Below the pieces are notes generated by a model that ran no database searches, was not told the DNA's origin, and saw only the letters and a program-made list of their open reading frames with translations. From Mesorhizobium koreense (GTDB lineage Bacteria; Pseudomonadota; Alphaproteobacteria; Rhizobiales; Rhizobiaceae), in assembly GCF_031656215.1 (NCBI RefSeq), contig NZ_CP134228.1, positions 4,669,001 through 4,733,000 on the forward strand: a stretch of DNA of 64,000 nt, read 5' to 3'. This document shows positions 25,973 through 35,243 of the stretch, piece after piece. The position numbers and the translations under genes were made by a program. Position 1 is the first letter of the stretch; the number at the start of each line of letters is the position of its first letter.

Positions 25973-27085
25973 ATGGGACCTTTTCCGCACGACGCACCGC
26001 CCGCCACGATCGGCAAGGAGAATCCCGCCGGCACCGACGGGTTCGAGTTTGTCGAGTTCGCGCATCCCGAGCCACAGAAGCTCGCCGAACTGTTCGAGCG
26101 GATGGGCTATGTCGCGGTGGCAAAGCACAAGACCAAAGACATCACAGTCTGGCGGCAGGGCGACATCAACTACGTGGTCAACGCCGAGCCCGGCAGCCAC
26201 GCGATGCGCTTCGTGGAAGAGCACGGTCCCTGCGCGCCGGCCATGGCGTGGCGGGTGGTCGATGCGAAGCACGCCTTCGACCATGCCGTCGCCAAGGGCG
26301 CTACGCCCTACACGGGGAAGGACAAGACGCTCGACGTGCCGGCGATCGTCGGCATCGGCGGCTCCCTCATCTATTTCGTCGAGACCTATGGCAAGAAGGG
26401 TTCCGCGTATGATGCCGAGTTCGACTGGCTCGGCGCAAGCGACCCGAAGCCCAAGGGCGTCGGCTTCTACTATCTCGACCACCTGACCCACAACGTCTAT
26501 CGCGGCAACATGGACAAGTGGTGGGATTTCTACCGTGACCTGTTCGGCTTCAAACAAATCCATTTCTTCGACATCGACGGGCGCATCACCGGTCTCGTCT
26601 CCCGCGCGATCACCTCGCCCTGCGGCAAGATCCGCATTCCGCTCAACGAATCCAAGGACGAGACCAGCCAGATCGCCGAGTACCTGAAGAAATATAACGG
26701 CGAAGGCATCCAGCATATCGCCGTCGGAACGGACAATATCTACGACGCGACTGACAGGCTGGCTGACCGAGGGCTGAAGTTCATGCCCGGGCCGCCGGAT
26801 ACCTATTACGAGATGTCGCAAGCCCGGGTGAACGGCCATGACGAACCGATCGAGCGGATGAAGAAATACGGCATCCTGATCGACGGCGAGGGCGTGGTCG
26901 ACGGCGGCATGACCAAGATCCTGCTGCAGATATTTTCCAGGACCGTGATCGGCCCGATCTTCTTCGAGTTCATCCAGAGGAAGGGCGACGAGGGCTTCGG
27001 CGAAGGCAATTTCCGCGCGCTGTTCGAATCCATCGAAGAGGATCAGATCCGGCGCGGCGTCATCAAGGTCGAAGCCGCGGAATAA
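25973..27085 (+). CDS. hpd: 4-hydroxyphenylpyruvate dioxygenase
   Basis: 370 residues from ATG 25973, with AGGAG 7 bases upstream; the longer frame to the left would translate repeat units and is rejected. It converts 4-hydroxyphenylpyruvate to homogentisate. The iron ligands are visible: His in LDHLTHNVYRGNMDKWWDFY, His in GIQHIAVGTDNIYDA, and Glu in the C-terminal FFEFIQRKGDEGFGEGNF. Length is normal for bacterial enzymes. Its product is the substrate of HmgA encoded about 7 kb further on. Confidence 0.93.
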   Translation: MGPFPHDAPPATIGKENPAGTDGFEFVEFAHPEPQKLAELFERMGYVAVAKHKTKDITVWRQGDINYVVNAEPGSHAMRFVEEHGPCAPAMAWRVVDAKHAFDHAVAKGATPYTGKDKTLDVPAIVGIGGSLIYFVETYGKKGSAYDAEFDWLGASDPKPKGVGFYYLDHLTHNVYRGNMDKWWDFYRDLFGFKQIHFFDIDGRITGLVSRAITSPCGKIRIPLNESKDETSQIAEYLKKYNGEGIQHIAVGTDNIYDATDRLADRGLKFMPGPPDTYYEMSQARVNGHDEPIERMKKYGILIDGEGVVDGGMTKILLQIFSRTVIGPIFFEFIQRKGDEGFGEGNFRALFESIEEDQIRRGVIKVEAAE

Positions 27086-27103
27086 GTTTCCAGAGGGAGG
27101 AAG

Positions 27104-27164
27104 CGCCGGCCCACGAGCCGGCGTAAAACGACCGGCCTGTCGGGGCAACCTACAGGCCGGTCGT
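27104..27164. terminator. Double hairpin, convergent terminator
   Basis: Two hairpins lie between the convergent hpd (+) and amidase (-) genes. The first is CGCCGGC/GCCGGCG (27104-27123). The second has a perfect 13-bp stem, ACGACCGGCCTGT with ACAGGCCGGTCGT (27128-27164). Read on the minus strand the second is followed by a TTT run, so it fits an intrinsic terminator for the amidase side; the pair probably stops transcription from both sides. Confidence 0.75.
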
Positions 27165-27168
27165 TCAA

Positions 27169-28383
27169 CTACAATTGCGGGATCGCTTCCGCCAGCGCCA
27201 GCAGCCCGGCCTCCAGGTCAGATCGCTTCGTGTTCTCGTCCGGATTGTGGCTGACGCCATCTATAGACGGCACGAACAGCATCGCCGAAGGCAGGACGCG
27301 CGATACGTTCGTCGCATCATGCAGCGCGCCGGACGGCATGCGGCGCCAACGGCCGGGCGCGACACGGGCCGCTGCATCTGCCAGCGCCTCGATTATTCCG
27401 GCATCCATCGGAACCGGATCGGCTGTGAAGCCGATGCTGACAGAAAGATCGAGCTTTTGAGCTTCTGCAACTCGCCTGGCGACGGCGAGAGCTTCAGCGA
27501 GCAGGCGGTCGAGGCGGGTCGCATCGGGATCGCGCATCTGCACTGAAATCGTCGCCGAGCCCGGCACGATCGACGGTGCGTTTGGTTCCACGACAATCCG
27601 GCCGAGCGTCCAGACGGTGCGCTCGGTGACCAGCGGAGCGAAGGCTGCGTCGAGTTCGTTCGCGAAGCGATAGAAGCCGCGAACGGCATCGCGGCGCATT
27701 GGCATCGGCGTGGTGCCGGCATGGTTTGCCTCGCCTGAAAAGACGAGCGTGGTCGACCGCACACCGACGATGGCCTCCACCACACCGAGCATTTCACTCG
27801 TCCTGTCGAGTACGGGACCCTGTTCGATATGTGCTTCGACATAGGCTGAAAACAGCTTGGGTGGCACTTCCCGGACTTCGGCGATCTCATGGGCTCGCCG
27901 GCGTGCCTCCGCAAGTGTGATCCCTTGCGCGTCGGTCAGCCGGTCGGCCGCATCTTCGGCCATCGTGCCCGCCCAGACGGCGCTTCCGGTCAGGCCGCCG
28001 AAGCGGCCCTCCTCATCCTGGAAGGAGACACAGGCGATGCGCGGTCCACCGGTTTCACGCGCGGCGCGTGCAAGTTCCAGCCCGCAAGCCACGCCGTAGA
28101 TGCCATCGAGCCAGCCGCCGAGCGGCTGGGTATCGCTATGCGAGCCGACCAGAAGGCAGGGCCCGTCCCCCGGCGGCAGGCCGAAGAGATTGCCCCACGG
28201 ATCGACTATAGTCTCCAGCCCTACCTCCTTCATCCGCGCGGCGAGCCAGACCCGCGCTTCCATGTCAGCATCGCTGAAAGCCGGGCGGCGGACACCCTTG
28301 CCGGCGCCGCCGATGCGGCGCAGTCGATCGAGTTCGGCCAGCATCCTTTCAGGCTTGACCGGAATGCGCCTCTTTCCCGACAT
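27169..28383 (-). CDS. Zn-dependent hydantoinase/carbamoylase-family amidase (M20)
   Basis: 404 residues from ATG 28383, one base after the DUF2783 stop. M20 metal ligands are present: SHSDTQPLGGWLDGIYG (His, Asp), FQDEEGRFGG (paired Glu), AYVEAHIEQGPVLD (His) and the C-terminal SIDGVSHNPDENT (His). The family contains N-carbamoyl-L-amino-acid hydrolases, allantoate amidohydrolases and beta-ureidopropionases. It ends the minus-strand run that starts with the FAD monooxygenase, so it may hydrolyse an amide in that pathway, but no substrate can be named. Confidence 0.82.
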   Translation of the reverse strand: MSGKRRIPVKPERMLAELDRLRRIGGAGKGVRRPAFSDADMEARVWLAARMKEVGLETIVDPWGNLFGLPPGDGPCLLVGSHSDTQPLGGWLDGIYGVACGLELARAARETGGPRIACVSFQDEEGRFGGLTGSAVWAGTMAEDAADRLTDAQGITLAEARRRAHEIAEVREVPPKLFSAYVEAHIEQGPVLDRTSEMLGVVEAIVGVRSTTLVFSGEANHAGTTPMPMRRDAVRGFYRFANELDAAFAPLVTERTVWTLGRIVVEPNAPSIVPGSATISVQMRDPDATRLDRLLAEALAVARRVAEAQKLDLSVSIGFTADPVPMDAGIIEALADAAARVAPGRWRRMPSGALHDATNVSRVLPSAMLFVPSIDGVSHNPDENTKRSDLEAGLLALAEAIPQL

Positions 28384-28384
28384 G

Positions 28385-28591
28385 TCAGGAAGCCCTTTTT
28401 TGCACCGCCGCCAGAGCCTGTTCCAAGCTCCTGGGGTCACCGACAAGATTGGCCAGCACTAGAACCAATCGCGCATTAAGCGCCGCGCTTTCCTCGAAGG
28501 AGAGCCCCTCATGCGCGGCCATGAGCGCGGCATAGAATTCGTCGCCGCGAGGGCCGAGGCGGTCGCGCCCGATCTCCTGCTTGTCGCTCAT
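28385..28591 (-). CDS. DUF2783 domain-containing small protein
   Basis: 68 residues, MSDKQEIGRDRLGPRGDEFY then AALMAAHEGLSFEESAALNA, a pattern known as DUF2783. The function is unknown. It overlaps the FAD-monooxygenase stop by 4 bases and is followed after 1 base by the amidase start, so all three are translationally coupled. DUF2783 genes commonly sit beside flavin monooxygenases, suggesting an accessory or stabilising role. Confidence 0.78.
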   Translation of the reverse strand: MSDKQEIGRDRLGPRGDEFYAALMAAHEGLSFEESAALNARLVLVLANLVGDPRSLEQALAAVQKRAS

Positions 28592-30210
28592 CCAGCCGAC
28601 TTCCCCGTTGCTCGCGCCATTGCAGTTCCTATCTTCGCCGGCGTGGCGTCGCCGAAGCGCGCGGCGATGTGCTGGTCCGGCCGGATGAGGTAGACCATGC
28701 CCGCGCCGTAGCGAGCGGTTACGAGGCCTTCCGTATCCAGGAGGATCGTGTCGGCGTTGTCGCCGCCTTGCCCCTGGTCGTGGGTGACCACAATGCGCTC
28801 TACGCACGGCGGCGTTTCTTGCGGCAATTTCGCCTCCACCGCCATCAGAGCGAAGCGGCCGCCGACATGGTTGAGCAGCCAGCCGCCCCTGCCGTTCTTG
28901 ACCGGAGCATCCGGCATCGCCGAACCCGGCATGACACCGCCCTCGCCTTCCGCGCCCGATTGCAAGGAAAATCCCGCCAGCGAGCAGGGCTTGGACAGAC
29001 GGCCGGAATTGACAAGCCGGCGAGCGAAATCGTGCTCGCCGGCGAGATGAAGCACCGAGTCACGGAACAGCCTCTCCATCTTCGATTTCGGCGTCATGAA
29101 GGAGGTGGCGCGGGCCGAGTTCAAGATGTTCTCGTCGGCGCCGAAGACGCGCTCCTCGTCATAGGTGGCGATCAGGCTTTCCGGCGCCTCGCGTTTAAGC
29201 ACCAGCGCCAGCTTCCAGGCAAGATTGTCGACGTCCTGGATGCCGCCATTGCCGCCGCGCGCGCCGAAGGGCGAAACGATATGGGCGCTGTCGCCGGCGA
29301 AGACGATGCGGTCATGGACGAAGTTTTGCAGCCGCCGGCACTGGAAAGTGTAGACCGAAACCCAGTCGAGCGTGAAATCGGAATGACCGAGCACCTTCTC
29401 GATGCGCGGGATGACATGCTCGGGCTTCCTCTCTTCCTCCGGGTCGGCATTCGGCCCAAGCTGGAGGTCGACGCGGTAGATATCGTCCGGCTGCTTATGC
29501 AGAAGCGCCGACTGGCCGGAATGGAAAGGCGGCTCGAACCAGAACCAGCGCTCGGACGGAAAATCCGCCTTCATCTCGACATCGGCTATCAGGAACCGTT
29601 CCTCGAAGGCATGGCCCTCGAAATCGAGGCCCAGCATGGAACGCGTGGAAGAGCGGACGCCGTCGCAGGCGATCAGCCAATCCGTCTCAAGCGTATATAT
29701 ACCGTCGGGCGTCTCGACCGTCACGCGCGCGCCGTCGGCCAGCTTTTCCAGAGAGACGAGGCGATTCTTCCATCTGAGGTCGATCAGGTCGGGAAAATCG
29801 GCCGCGCGCTCGACCAGATATTGTTCGACATAATATTGCTGGAGGTTGATGAAGGCCGGCATCTTGTGGCCGGGCTCCGGCAGCAGATCGAAATTCCACA
29901 CCTCGCGGTCGCGATGGAACAGCCGGCCGACCTTCCAGGTGACACCCTTCTCCACCATGCGTTCGCCGACGCCGAGCCGGTCGAAGATTTCCAGCGTGCG
30001 CTTCGACCAGCAGATGGCGCGGCTGCCGAGCGAAACGACATCGTTGTCGTCGAGAACGACCGAGGGGATGCCGTGCAGCGCAAGGTCGATCGCCATCGAC
30101 AGTCCCACCGGCCCCGCGCCGACGATCGTGACCGGATAGCGGCCGGGCTTCACGCCCCGTAATTCAGGCGGCGTCGCATAGGGGAACGGCTTGTAGGAAT
30201 AGCGGGGCAT
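28588..30210 (-). CDS. FAD-dependent aromatic monooxygenase (MhpA/PheA-like)
   Basis: 540 residues. The Rossmann FAD motif is VTIVGAGPVGLSMAIDLALH (residue about 28), then ACDGVRSSTRSMLGL (the DG motif) and VFAGDSAHIVSPFGARGGNG (the GD motif). The C-terminal 150 residues resemble the thioredoxin-like domain of class A hydroxylases. It should hydroxylate a phenolic ring with NAD(P)H and oxygen. Its place in the tyrosine/homogentisate region suggests a hydroxyphenylacetate-type substrate feeding homogentisate; this is inferred from neighbourhood only. Confidence 0.82.
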   Translation of the reverse strand: MPRYSYKPFPYATPPELRGVKPGRYPVTIVGAGPVGLSMAIDLALHGIPSVVLDDNDVVSLGSRAICWSKRTLEIFDRLGVGERMVEKGVTWKVGRLFHRDREVWNFDLLPEPGHKMPAFINLQQYYVEQYLVERAADFPDLIDLRWKNRLVSLEKLADGARVTVETPDGIYTLETDWLIACDGVRSSTRSMLGLDFEGHAFEERFLIADVEMKADFPSERWFWFEPPFHSGQSALLHKQPDDIYRVDLQLGPNADPEEERKPEHVIPRIEKVLGHSDFTLDWVSVYTFQCRRLQNFVHDRIVFAGDSAHIVSPFGARGGNGGIQDVDNLAWKLALVLKREAPESLIATYDEERVFGADENILNSARATSFMTPKSKMERLFRDSVLHLAGEHDFARRLVNSGRLSKPCSLAGFSLQSGAEGEGGVMPGSAMPDAPVKNGRGGWLLNHVGGRFALMAVEAKLPQETPPCVERIVVTHDQGQGGDNADTILLDTEGLVTARYGAGMVYLIRPDQHIAARFGDATPAKIGTAMARATGKSAG

Positions 30211-30257
30211 CCAGGTTCACGCTTACGGAACGGATTGCGGGATAATCGGCAGAGCCA

Positions 30258-30797
30258 TCACCGTCCTTCCGCCAGCGCGGCGTCAATGTCGTCGGCTCTC
30301 TCGAAATCAAGGAAGAACTCATCGAGTTGCGGCGGCTTCACTTCTGTCCCAGCGAGCATGGCATGCACCTGCCCTCGATGATGAATCTGATGCTGAAAGA
30401 GATGCGCCAGAGTGTTGTCTATCCGCTCCTGCAACTGGCCCTTTTCACCGCGATCGGTGGTTACCTTCCGCGGCAGATCAGCTTCAGCGAGACCATCACA
30501 GAAGCGAATGAGACGCCAGTCGACCTTTGCCTGAAGCGGTATCAGATCAGAGGCATGACTGAAGACGCGCTCATCGCGGAAAACCGCGAGGCCCAATCCG
30601 CCCTCCTCCAGCGCGTCGACGTACAAAGTATCGACGAAATAGATATGCGACAACGTCTCGGCGATCGAAGGAAAGAACGACGTGCGCCTCGCGGTGAAAG
30701 CCTCCGTGTCGAGCCGCGCACAGGCACGCAGGAGCACATGATTTGCCCAACGGTTGTTGCGTGCCATGGCGGCGAAATGGCCGGTCAGCGCGCTCAA
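30258..30797 (-). CDS. DinB-family protein
   Basis: 179 residues from a TTG at 30797, which has GGGAGG 7 bases upstream; the frame continues further but without a better start. It shows the DinB/YfiT four-helix pattern: HFAAMARNNRWANHVLLRAC at the N-terminus, ETLSHIYFVDTLYVDAL (His) and LAHLFQHQIHHRGQVHAML with the two C-terminal metal-binding His. Members are putative metal-dependent transferases, some using mycothiol, glutathione or bacillithiol. It lies between an MBL-fold gene and the FAD monooxygenase gene, all on the minus strand. Confidence 0.78.
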   Translation of the reverse strand: MSALTGHFAAMARNNRWANHVLLRACARLDTEAFTARRTSFFPSIAETLSHIYFVDTLYVDALEEGGLGLAVFRDERVFSHASDLIPLQAKVDWRLIRFCDGLAEADLPRKVTTDRGEKGQLQERIDNTLAHLFQHQIHHRGQVHAMLAGTEVKPPQLDEFFLDFERADDIDAALAEGR

Positions 30798-30828
30798 AGT
30801 TTTTCCTCCCGATGCTCCACCGAGACAC

Positions 30829-31779
30829 CTATCCCTGCAATTCCTCCCACATCGCCTTGTCGCGCTCGGCGGTCCAGATGCGCGGATTATCGATGCCGAG
30901 CGCCTCGTCATAGGCGCGCGCGACGTTGAAGGGCAGGCAATGCTCGTAGATGGCGTAGGTCGAGAATTTCGAGTCGCAGGCGGCGCGGGCTGCGTCCCAG
31001 GCCTCCTTCAGCGAGCCGCCGCCCTGCGCCACCCGCGCCACCGGACGATAGGTCGAGAGCACGAAATCCTTGGTCAGGTCGAGCGCCTCGTTGACCCTTT
31101 CTTCGCCCACCAGCGCGTCGCCACGGCCGGGCGCTATGGCGTCGGGCCCAAAGGCACGGACGGCCTCCAGCGTCGTCGGCCAGTCGGAAAAGTGCCCGTC
31201 GCCGCAATAGCAGGCCGATTTGTATTCGACGATATCGCCGGTGAACATGACGTTCTCGTCCGGCACATAGGCGACGATATCGCCGGCCGTGTGGGCGCGG
31301 CCAAGGAACATGAGGTCGACGCGGCGCTTGCCCATGTAGACGGTCATGCGATCGCTGAATGTCAGTGAAGGCCAGGTCAGGCCCGGAATGGACTCATGCC
31401 CTTCGAACAGGCGCGGGAAGCGGCCGAACTCCGAATCCCAATCCTCCTTGCCGCGTTCCGCCACCTGCGCGCGGGCGACATCCGACATGATGATCTCCGA
31501 CGCGTCGTAAGCCGAGGCGCCGAGCACACGGACCGCGTGATAGTGGCTGAGCACGACATATTTGATCGGCTTGTCGGTGACGGTCCTGATCTTCTCGATC
31601 ACCTTGCCGGCGAGCCTCGGCGTTGCCTGCGCGTCGACGATCATGACCGAATCCTCGCCGATGATGACGCCGGTGTTCGGATCGCCCTCGGCGGTGAAAG
31701 CCCAGAGGTCGCGGCCGATCTCGGTGAAGGAGATTTTCTTCTCGGCGAGGTCGCCGGTGGAAGCGAATTTCTTGGGCAA
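30829..31779 (-). CDS. MBL-fold protein with an incomplete metal motif
   Basis: 316 residues of metallo-beta-lactamase fold: GEDSVMIVDAQATPRLAGKV, then KYVVLSHYHAVRVLGASAYD, then GRAHTAGDIVAYVPDENVMF and TGDIVEY. The usual HxHxDH motif reads HYHAVR here, keeping the first two His but replacing Asp and His with Val and Arg, so a normal dinuclear site cannot form. A mononuclear metal site or another activity is possible. It heads a minus-strand group (this, DinB, FAD monooxygenase, DUF2783, amidase); the inverted repeat pair M/N separates it from the fumarylacetoacetase-type gene. Confidence 0.78.
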   Translation of the reverse strand: MPKKFASTGDLAEKKISFTEIGRDLWAFTAEGDPNTGVIIGEDSVMIVDAQATPRLAGKVIEKIRTVTDKPIKYVVLSHYHAVRVLGASAYDASEIIMSDVARAQVAERGKEDWDSEFGRFPRLFEGHESIPGLTWPSLTFSDRMTVYMGKRRVDLMFLGRAHTAGDIVAYVPDENVMFTGDIVEYKSACYCGDGHFSDWPTTLEAVRAFGPDAIAPGRGDALVGEERVNEALDLTKDFVLSTYRPVARVAQGGGSLKEAWDAARAACDSKFSTYAIYEHCLPFNVARAYDEALGIDNPRIWTAERDKAMWEELQG

Positions 31780-31810
31780 GGTCAGATGCTCCGGTTGCAG
31801 TTCATAGGTC

Positions 31811-31856
31811 GTGCGTCCTTCGAGGCTCGCTCCGCTCGCACCTCAGGATGAGGGAG
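31811..31856 (+). repeat. 46-bp palindromic repeat, unit M (forward)
   Basis: TCC core, followed by GTTGGTGCCTT as in unit K. It lies just upstream of the MBL-fold gene start (31779) and pairs with unit N across 78 bases. Confidence 0.9.
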
Positions 31857-31934
31857 GTTGGTGCCTTCCATAGATAAGCGTAATGCTCAATGGCTGTGCT
31901 GGGAGCCTCAAGTTGAGAGAAGCTGCGCTCCGAC

Positions 31935-31980
31935 CTCCCTCATCCTGAGGTGCGAGCGGAGCGAGCCTCGAAGGACGCAC
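31935..31980 (-). repeat. 46-bp palindromic repeat, unit N (reverse)
   Basis: Inverted partner of unit M, also with a TCC core, so the variable base matches within this pair. It ends 13 bases from the hydrolase stop codon at 31994. Confidence 0.9.
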
Positions 31981-31993
31981 CAAACATTCCTCC

Positions 31994-33007
31994 TCACCTC
32001 TCGTATTTTTCCACCTTCTGCTCGATGGCGCCGAAGATCGAGCGGCCTGCCTTGTCCTTCATCTCGATCCGCACGTGGTCGCCGAAGCGCATGAAGGGCG
32101 TCGTGGGCGATCCTTTCTCGATGGCCTCGATGGTGCGAATCTCGGCGATGCAGGAATAGCCGGCGCCGCCCTCGGCTACCGGCTTGCCTGGCCCGCCGTC
32201 GAGCTTGTTGGAGACGGTGCCGGAGCCGACGATGGTGCCGGCCGCAAGCGCCCTTGTCTTCGCCGCATGCACGATCAGCGTCGGGAAGTCGAAGGTCATG
32301 TCGATACCGGCATTGGCGCGTCCAAAGGGCTTGCTGTTCAGATCGACCATCAAGGGCAGGTTCACCTTGCCTCCGTTCCAGGCATCGCCAAGCTCGTCCG
32401 GCGTCACCGCGACCGGCGAGAAGGCGGAGGACGGTTTGCCCTGGAAGAAACCAAAACCTTTGGCGAGTTCGGCCGGGATCAGGTTGCGCAGCGAAACGTC
32501 GTTGACCAGCATGACGAGGCGAATGGCAATGCCTGCCTCATCCGCGCTTGCCCCCATCGGCACGTCGTCCGCGATGACTGCGACTTCCGCCTCCATGTCG
32601 ATGCCGTAGGCCTCGTCGGCCAGCACGATCGGATCGCGCGGCCCAACGAACGTGTCGGAACCGCCCTGATACATCAGGGGATCGGTCCAGAAGCTTGCCG
32701 GCATCTCGGCCCCACGCGCCTTCCGCACCAGTTCGACATGGTTCACATAGGCCGAACCGTCCACCCATTGATAAGCGCGCGGCAGGGGCGACATCGCCTC
32801 ATGCTCATGGAAGCGCTCGGACGGCACAGAGCCGAGTTCCAGCGACTCGGCAAGGGCGGCCAGATGCGGGGAAACCCTCGTCCAGTCGTCGAGCGCCGCC
32901 TGCAGCGTCGGCGCCAGGAAAGAGGCGTCCGCGAAGCGGGTCAGGTCTCGCGAGACGACGGCCAGGGAACCGTCGCGCGTACCATTCTTAAGCGTGGCCA
33001 ATTTCAT
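31994..33007 (-). CDS. fahA: Fumarylacetoacetate hydrolase-family protein
   Basis: 337 residues. FAH-fold metal and substrate elements: GIDMEAEVAVIADD (the paired acidic ligands), MLVNDVSLRNLIPAEL, GFFQGKPSSAFSPVAVTPDE and IVGSGTVSNK. Fumarylacetoacetase cleaves the last intermediate of tyrosine breakdown into fumarate and acetoacetate. The gene follows hmgA and an MBL-fold gene and overlaps the latter by 20 bases. Related FAH-family enzymes act on other diketo acids, but this neighbourhood makes fumarylacetoacetase the best call. No separate maleylacetoacetate isomerase gene is seen here. Confidence 0.85.
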   Translation of the reverse strand: MKLATLKNGTRDGSLAVVSRDLTRFADASFLAPTLQAALDDWTRVSPHLAALAESLELGSVPSERFHEHEAMSPLPRAYQWVDGSAYVNHVELVRKARGAEMPASFWTDPLMYQGGSDTFVGPRDPIVLADEAYGIDMEAEVAVIADDVPMGASADEAGIAIRLVMLVNDVSLRNLIPAELAKGFGFFQGKPSSAFSPVAVTPDELGDAWNGGKVNLPLMVDLNSKPFGRANAGIDMTFDFPTLIVHAAKTRALAAGTIVGSGTVSNKLDGGPGKPVAEGGAGYSCIAEIRTIEAIEKGSPTTPFMRFGDHVRIEMKDKAGRSIFGAIEQKVEKYER

Positions 33008-33896
33008 GCGTTGATATCCTCCGGGCGTCCGCCTTCTGTTCGATCGTAAGCGTCAGGCGATCGCGCCCGATGGTCAAGGGGCCGCTCCAGCTTGTCCGCA
33101 GCGCTTCGCGCCAATGTTCTTCGCCGAATTCGGGATCATCGGCCGGGATCAGATGATGAAGGACGAGATGTTTGACCCCGGCGTCGGTTGCAATGCGGCC
33201 GGCGTCGGCGGCGAGCGTGTGGCTCGCCATCAAATGAGCCTTCAGTCTCTCGCCGTTGCCGGTGCGCTCCACCAACCGGTCGACCCCCGCTTCCAGCATG
33301 GCCTCGTGAACGAGGATGTCGGCGCCCTTTGCAAAATCGGCCAGCGGCGGGAAATAAGCGGTGTCGGATGAGAAAACGATCTTGCGGCCGCTATGATCGA
33401 AGCGGAGCGCGTAGCACTCCGTCACCGGCGGGTGGTCGACGCGCAGCGTCGAGACTGCAAGTTCATCCTCTTCCATGATCGGGCCTTCGGTGAATTCATC
33501 GAACGTGACCAGTTCACGGATGTCGGGCCGCCCCTCGTCCTCGATGCGTATCTCGATATCGAAATCGAGCGCTTGGCAGAAACTAAGCCAGTAGGCTTCC
33601 GTGCCCGCGGGGCCGAAGACCTTGACCGGCGTCGAGAGGCCGGCCGTCCATGCCGTATGAAGCAGCGCGCCGAGTTCCAGCACATGATCCGAATGCAGAT
33701 GCGTGATGAAGATGAGATCGAGCGTCTTCAGCGCCATGCCGGCATCGACCAAGCCCTTCGTCACGCCGAGCCCGCAGTCCACCACGATGCGGCGGCCGCC
33801 GATCTCCAGAAGCGAAGAGGTCGGCATCGGGCCGCCCGGCCGGATCGCCGGGCCACCTTTGGTGCCGAGAAGGACCAGCCTTTCGGTCACGACCAA
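32988..33896 (-). CDS. MBL-fold hydrolase, RNase Z-like
   Basis: 302 residues with an intact metal motif [15 protein letters not shown] (about residue 61), [20 protein letters not shown] with a metal-bridging Asp, and [17 protein letters not shown] near the C-terminus. The organisation is that of the RNase Z/arylsulfatase-like MBL group. The gene is wedged between hmgA and the fumarylacetoacetase-type gene with overlaps on both sides (10 and 20 bases), so a role in homogentisate breakdown is more likely than tRNA processing. The exact reaction is unknown; hydrolysis of a lactone or thioester side product is possible. Confidence 0.78.
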   Translation of the reverse strand: MVVTERLVLLGTKGGPAIRPGGPMPTSSLLEIGGRRIVVDCGLGVTKGLVDAGMALKTLDLIFITHLHSDHVLELGALLHTAWTAGLSTPVKVFGPAGTEAYWLSFCQALDFDIEIRIEDEGRPDIRELVTFDEFTEGPIMEEDELAVSTLRVDHPPVTECYALRFDHSGRKIVFSSDTAYFPPLADFAKGADILVHEAMLEAGVDRLVERTGNGERLKAHLMASHTLAADAGRIATDAGVKHLVLHHLIPADDPEFGEEHWREALRTSWSGPLTIGRDRLTLTIEQKADARRISTHEIGHA

Positions 33897-35200
33897 TCAC
33901 CCTCCGGCGTGCCGTTGAAGCGCTTCTTCAGGCCCGACCAACAGTCGATGTAATTATCCTGCCGGGTCTCGATCTCGGCGGCATGTCGGGTCAGCATCTG
34001 CGGAAAGCGGGTCTCGAACATGAACGCCATGGTGTTCTCGAGCTTCTGCGGCTTCAGTTCGGCAAGCGATGCTTTGCGATAGCCGTCGGCGTCGGGCCCG
34101 TGCGCCAGCATCATGTTGTGCAGGCTCATGCCGCCCGGCACGAAACCCTCCTCCTTGGCGTCGTATTTCCCCTCGATCAGCCCCATGAACTCGCTCATGA
34201 TGTTGCGGTGATACCATGGCGGACGAAAGGTGTTCTCCGCAACCAGCCAGCGCGGCGGAAAGATGACAAAATCGACGTTCGCCGTGCCTTCCTCGCCCGA
34301 TGGCGCCGTCAGCACCGTAAAGATCGACGGATCGGGGTGGTCGAACAGGATGGCGCCGACCGGAGAATATGTTTTAAGATCATATTTGTAGGGCGCATAG
34401 TTGCCATGCCATGCGACCACGTCGAGCGGCGAATGGTCGAGTTCGGTCACATGGAACCTGCCGCACCATTTAACGAAAAGCCGGCAGGGCTTTTCCTTCT
34501 CCTCGTACCAGGCGACCGGCGTCTTGAAATCGCGCGGATTGGCGAGGCAGTTGGCGCCGATCGGTCCGCGGTCCGGCATGGTGAACTTGGCGCCGTAATT
34601 CTCGCAGATATAGCCGCGCACCGGTCCATCCATGAGTTCGACCTTGAAGACCATGCCGCGCGGGACGACGCAGATCTCGGTCGGACGGATCTCCATGACA
34701 CCCATCTCGGTGACAACGCGGATGCCGCCTTCCTGCGGCACGATCAGGAGTTCGCCATCGGCGTTGAAGAAATGGTCGTCCACCATGGAGGTGTTGGCGA
34801 CATAGACATGCGCTGCCATCCCCGACTGCCCAAGTACGTCACCGGCGGTTGTCATGGTACGGATGCCGGAAAGGAAATCCGTCTCGACATTCGGCATCGG
34901 CGTCGGGTTCCAGCGAAGCTGGCCGAGCGCCAGTTCGTGATCGTCGAGGTTGGGCGCGGTCTTCCAGTTCTCGAAGGAAATCGCCTTGAAGCGGCCCGTA
35001 TGCTTCACGCTCGGGCGGATGCGGTAGAGCCAGGAGCGCTCGTTGGTGCCGCGCGGCGCGGTGAAGGGCGAGCCTGAAAGCTGCTCGGCATAAAGCCCGT
35101 AGGCGGGGCGCTGCGGCGAGTTCATGCCCTGCGGCAGCGAACCCTCCAGCGTCTCGGTTTCGAAATCATTGCCGAAGCCCGGCATGTAATGAAGCGTCAT
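33887..35200 (-). CDS. hmgA: Homogentisate 1,2-dioxygenase
   Basis: 437 residues from ATG 35200, with GGAGG upstream on the minus strand. The N-terminus [20 protein letters not shown] is diagnostic, as are [20 protein letters not shown] (His and Glu iron ligands) and [16 protein letters not shown] near the C-terminus (His ligand). It opens the ring of homogentisate to maleylacetoacetate. It is the first gene of the operon with the MBL-fold and fumarylacetoacetase-type genes, divergent from a MarR-type regulator. Confidence 0.95.
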   Translation of the reverse strand: MTLHYMPGFGNDFETETLEGSLPQGMNSPQRPAYGLYAEQLSGSPFTAPRGTNERSWLYRIRPSVKHTGRFKAISFENWKTAPNLDDHELALGQLRWNPTPMPNVETDFLSGIRTMTTAGDVLGQSGMAAHVYVANTSMVDDHFFNADGELLIVPQEGGIRVVTEMGVMEIRPTEICVVPRGMVFKVELMDGPVRGYICENYGAKFTMPDRGPIGANCLANPRDFKTPVAWYEEKEKPCRLFVKWCGRFHVTELDHSPLDVVAWHGNYAPYKYDLKTYSPVGAILFDHPDPSIFTVLTAPSGEEGTANVDFVIFPPRWLVAENTFRPPWYHRNIMSEFMGLIEGKYDAKEEGFVPGGMSLHNMMLAHGPDADGYRKASLAELKPQKLENTMAFMFETRFPQMLTRHAAEIETRQDNYIDCWSGLKKRFNGTPEGDWS

Positions 35201-35243
35201 GATCGCCTCCTTCGATTTGACCGCATGGCCAGTTTGTTGCATT

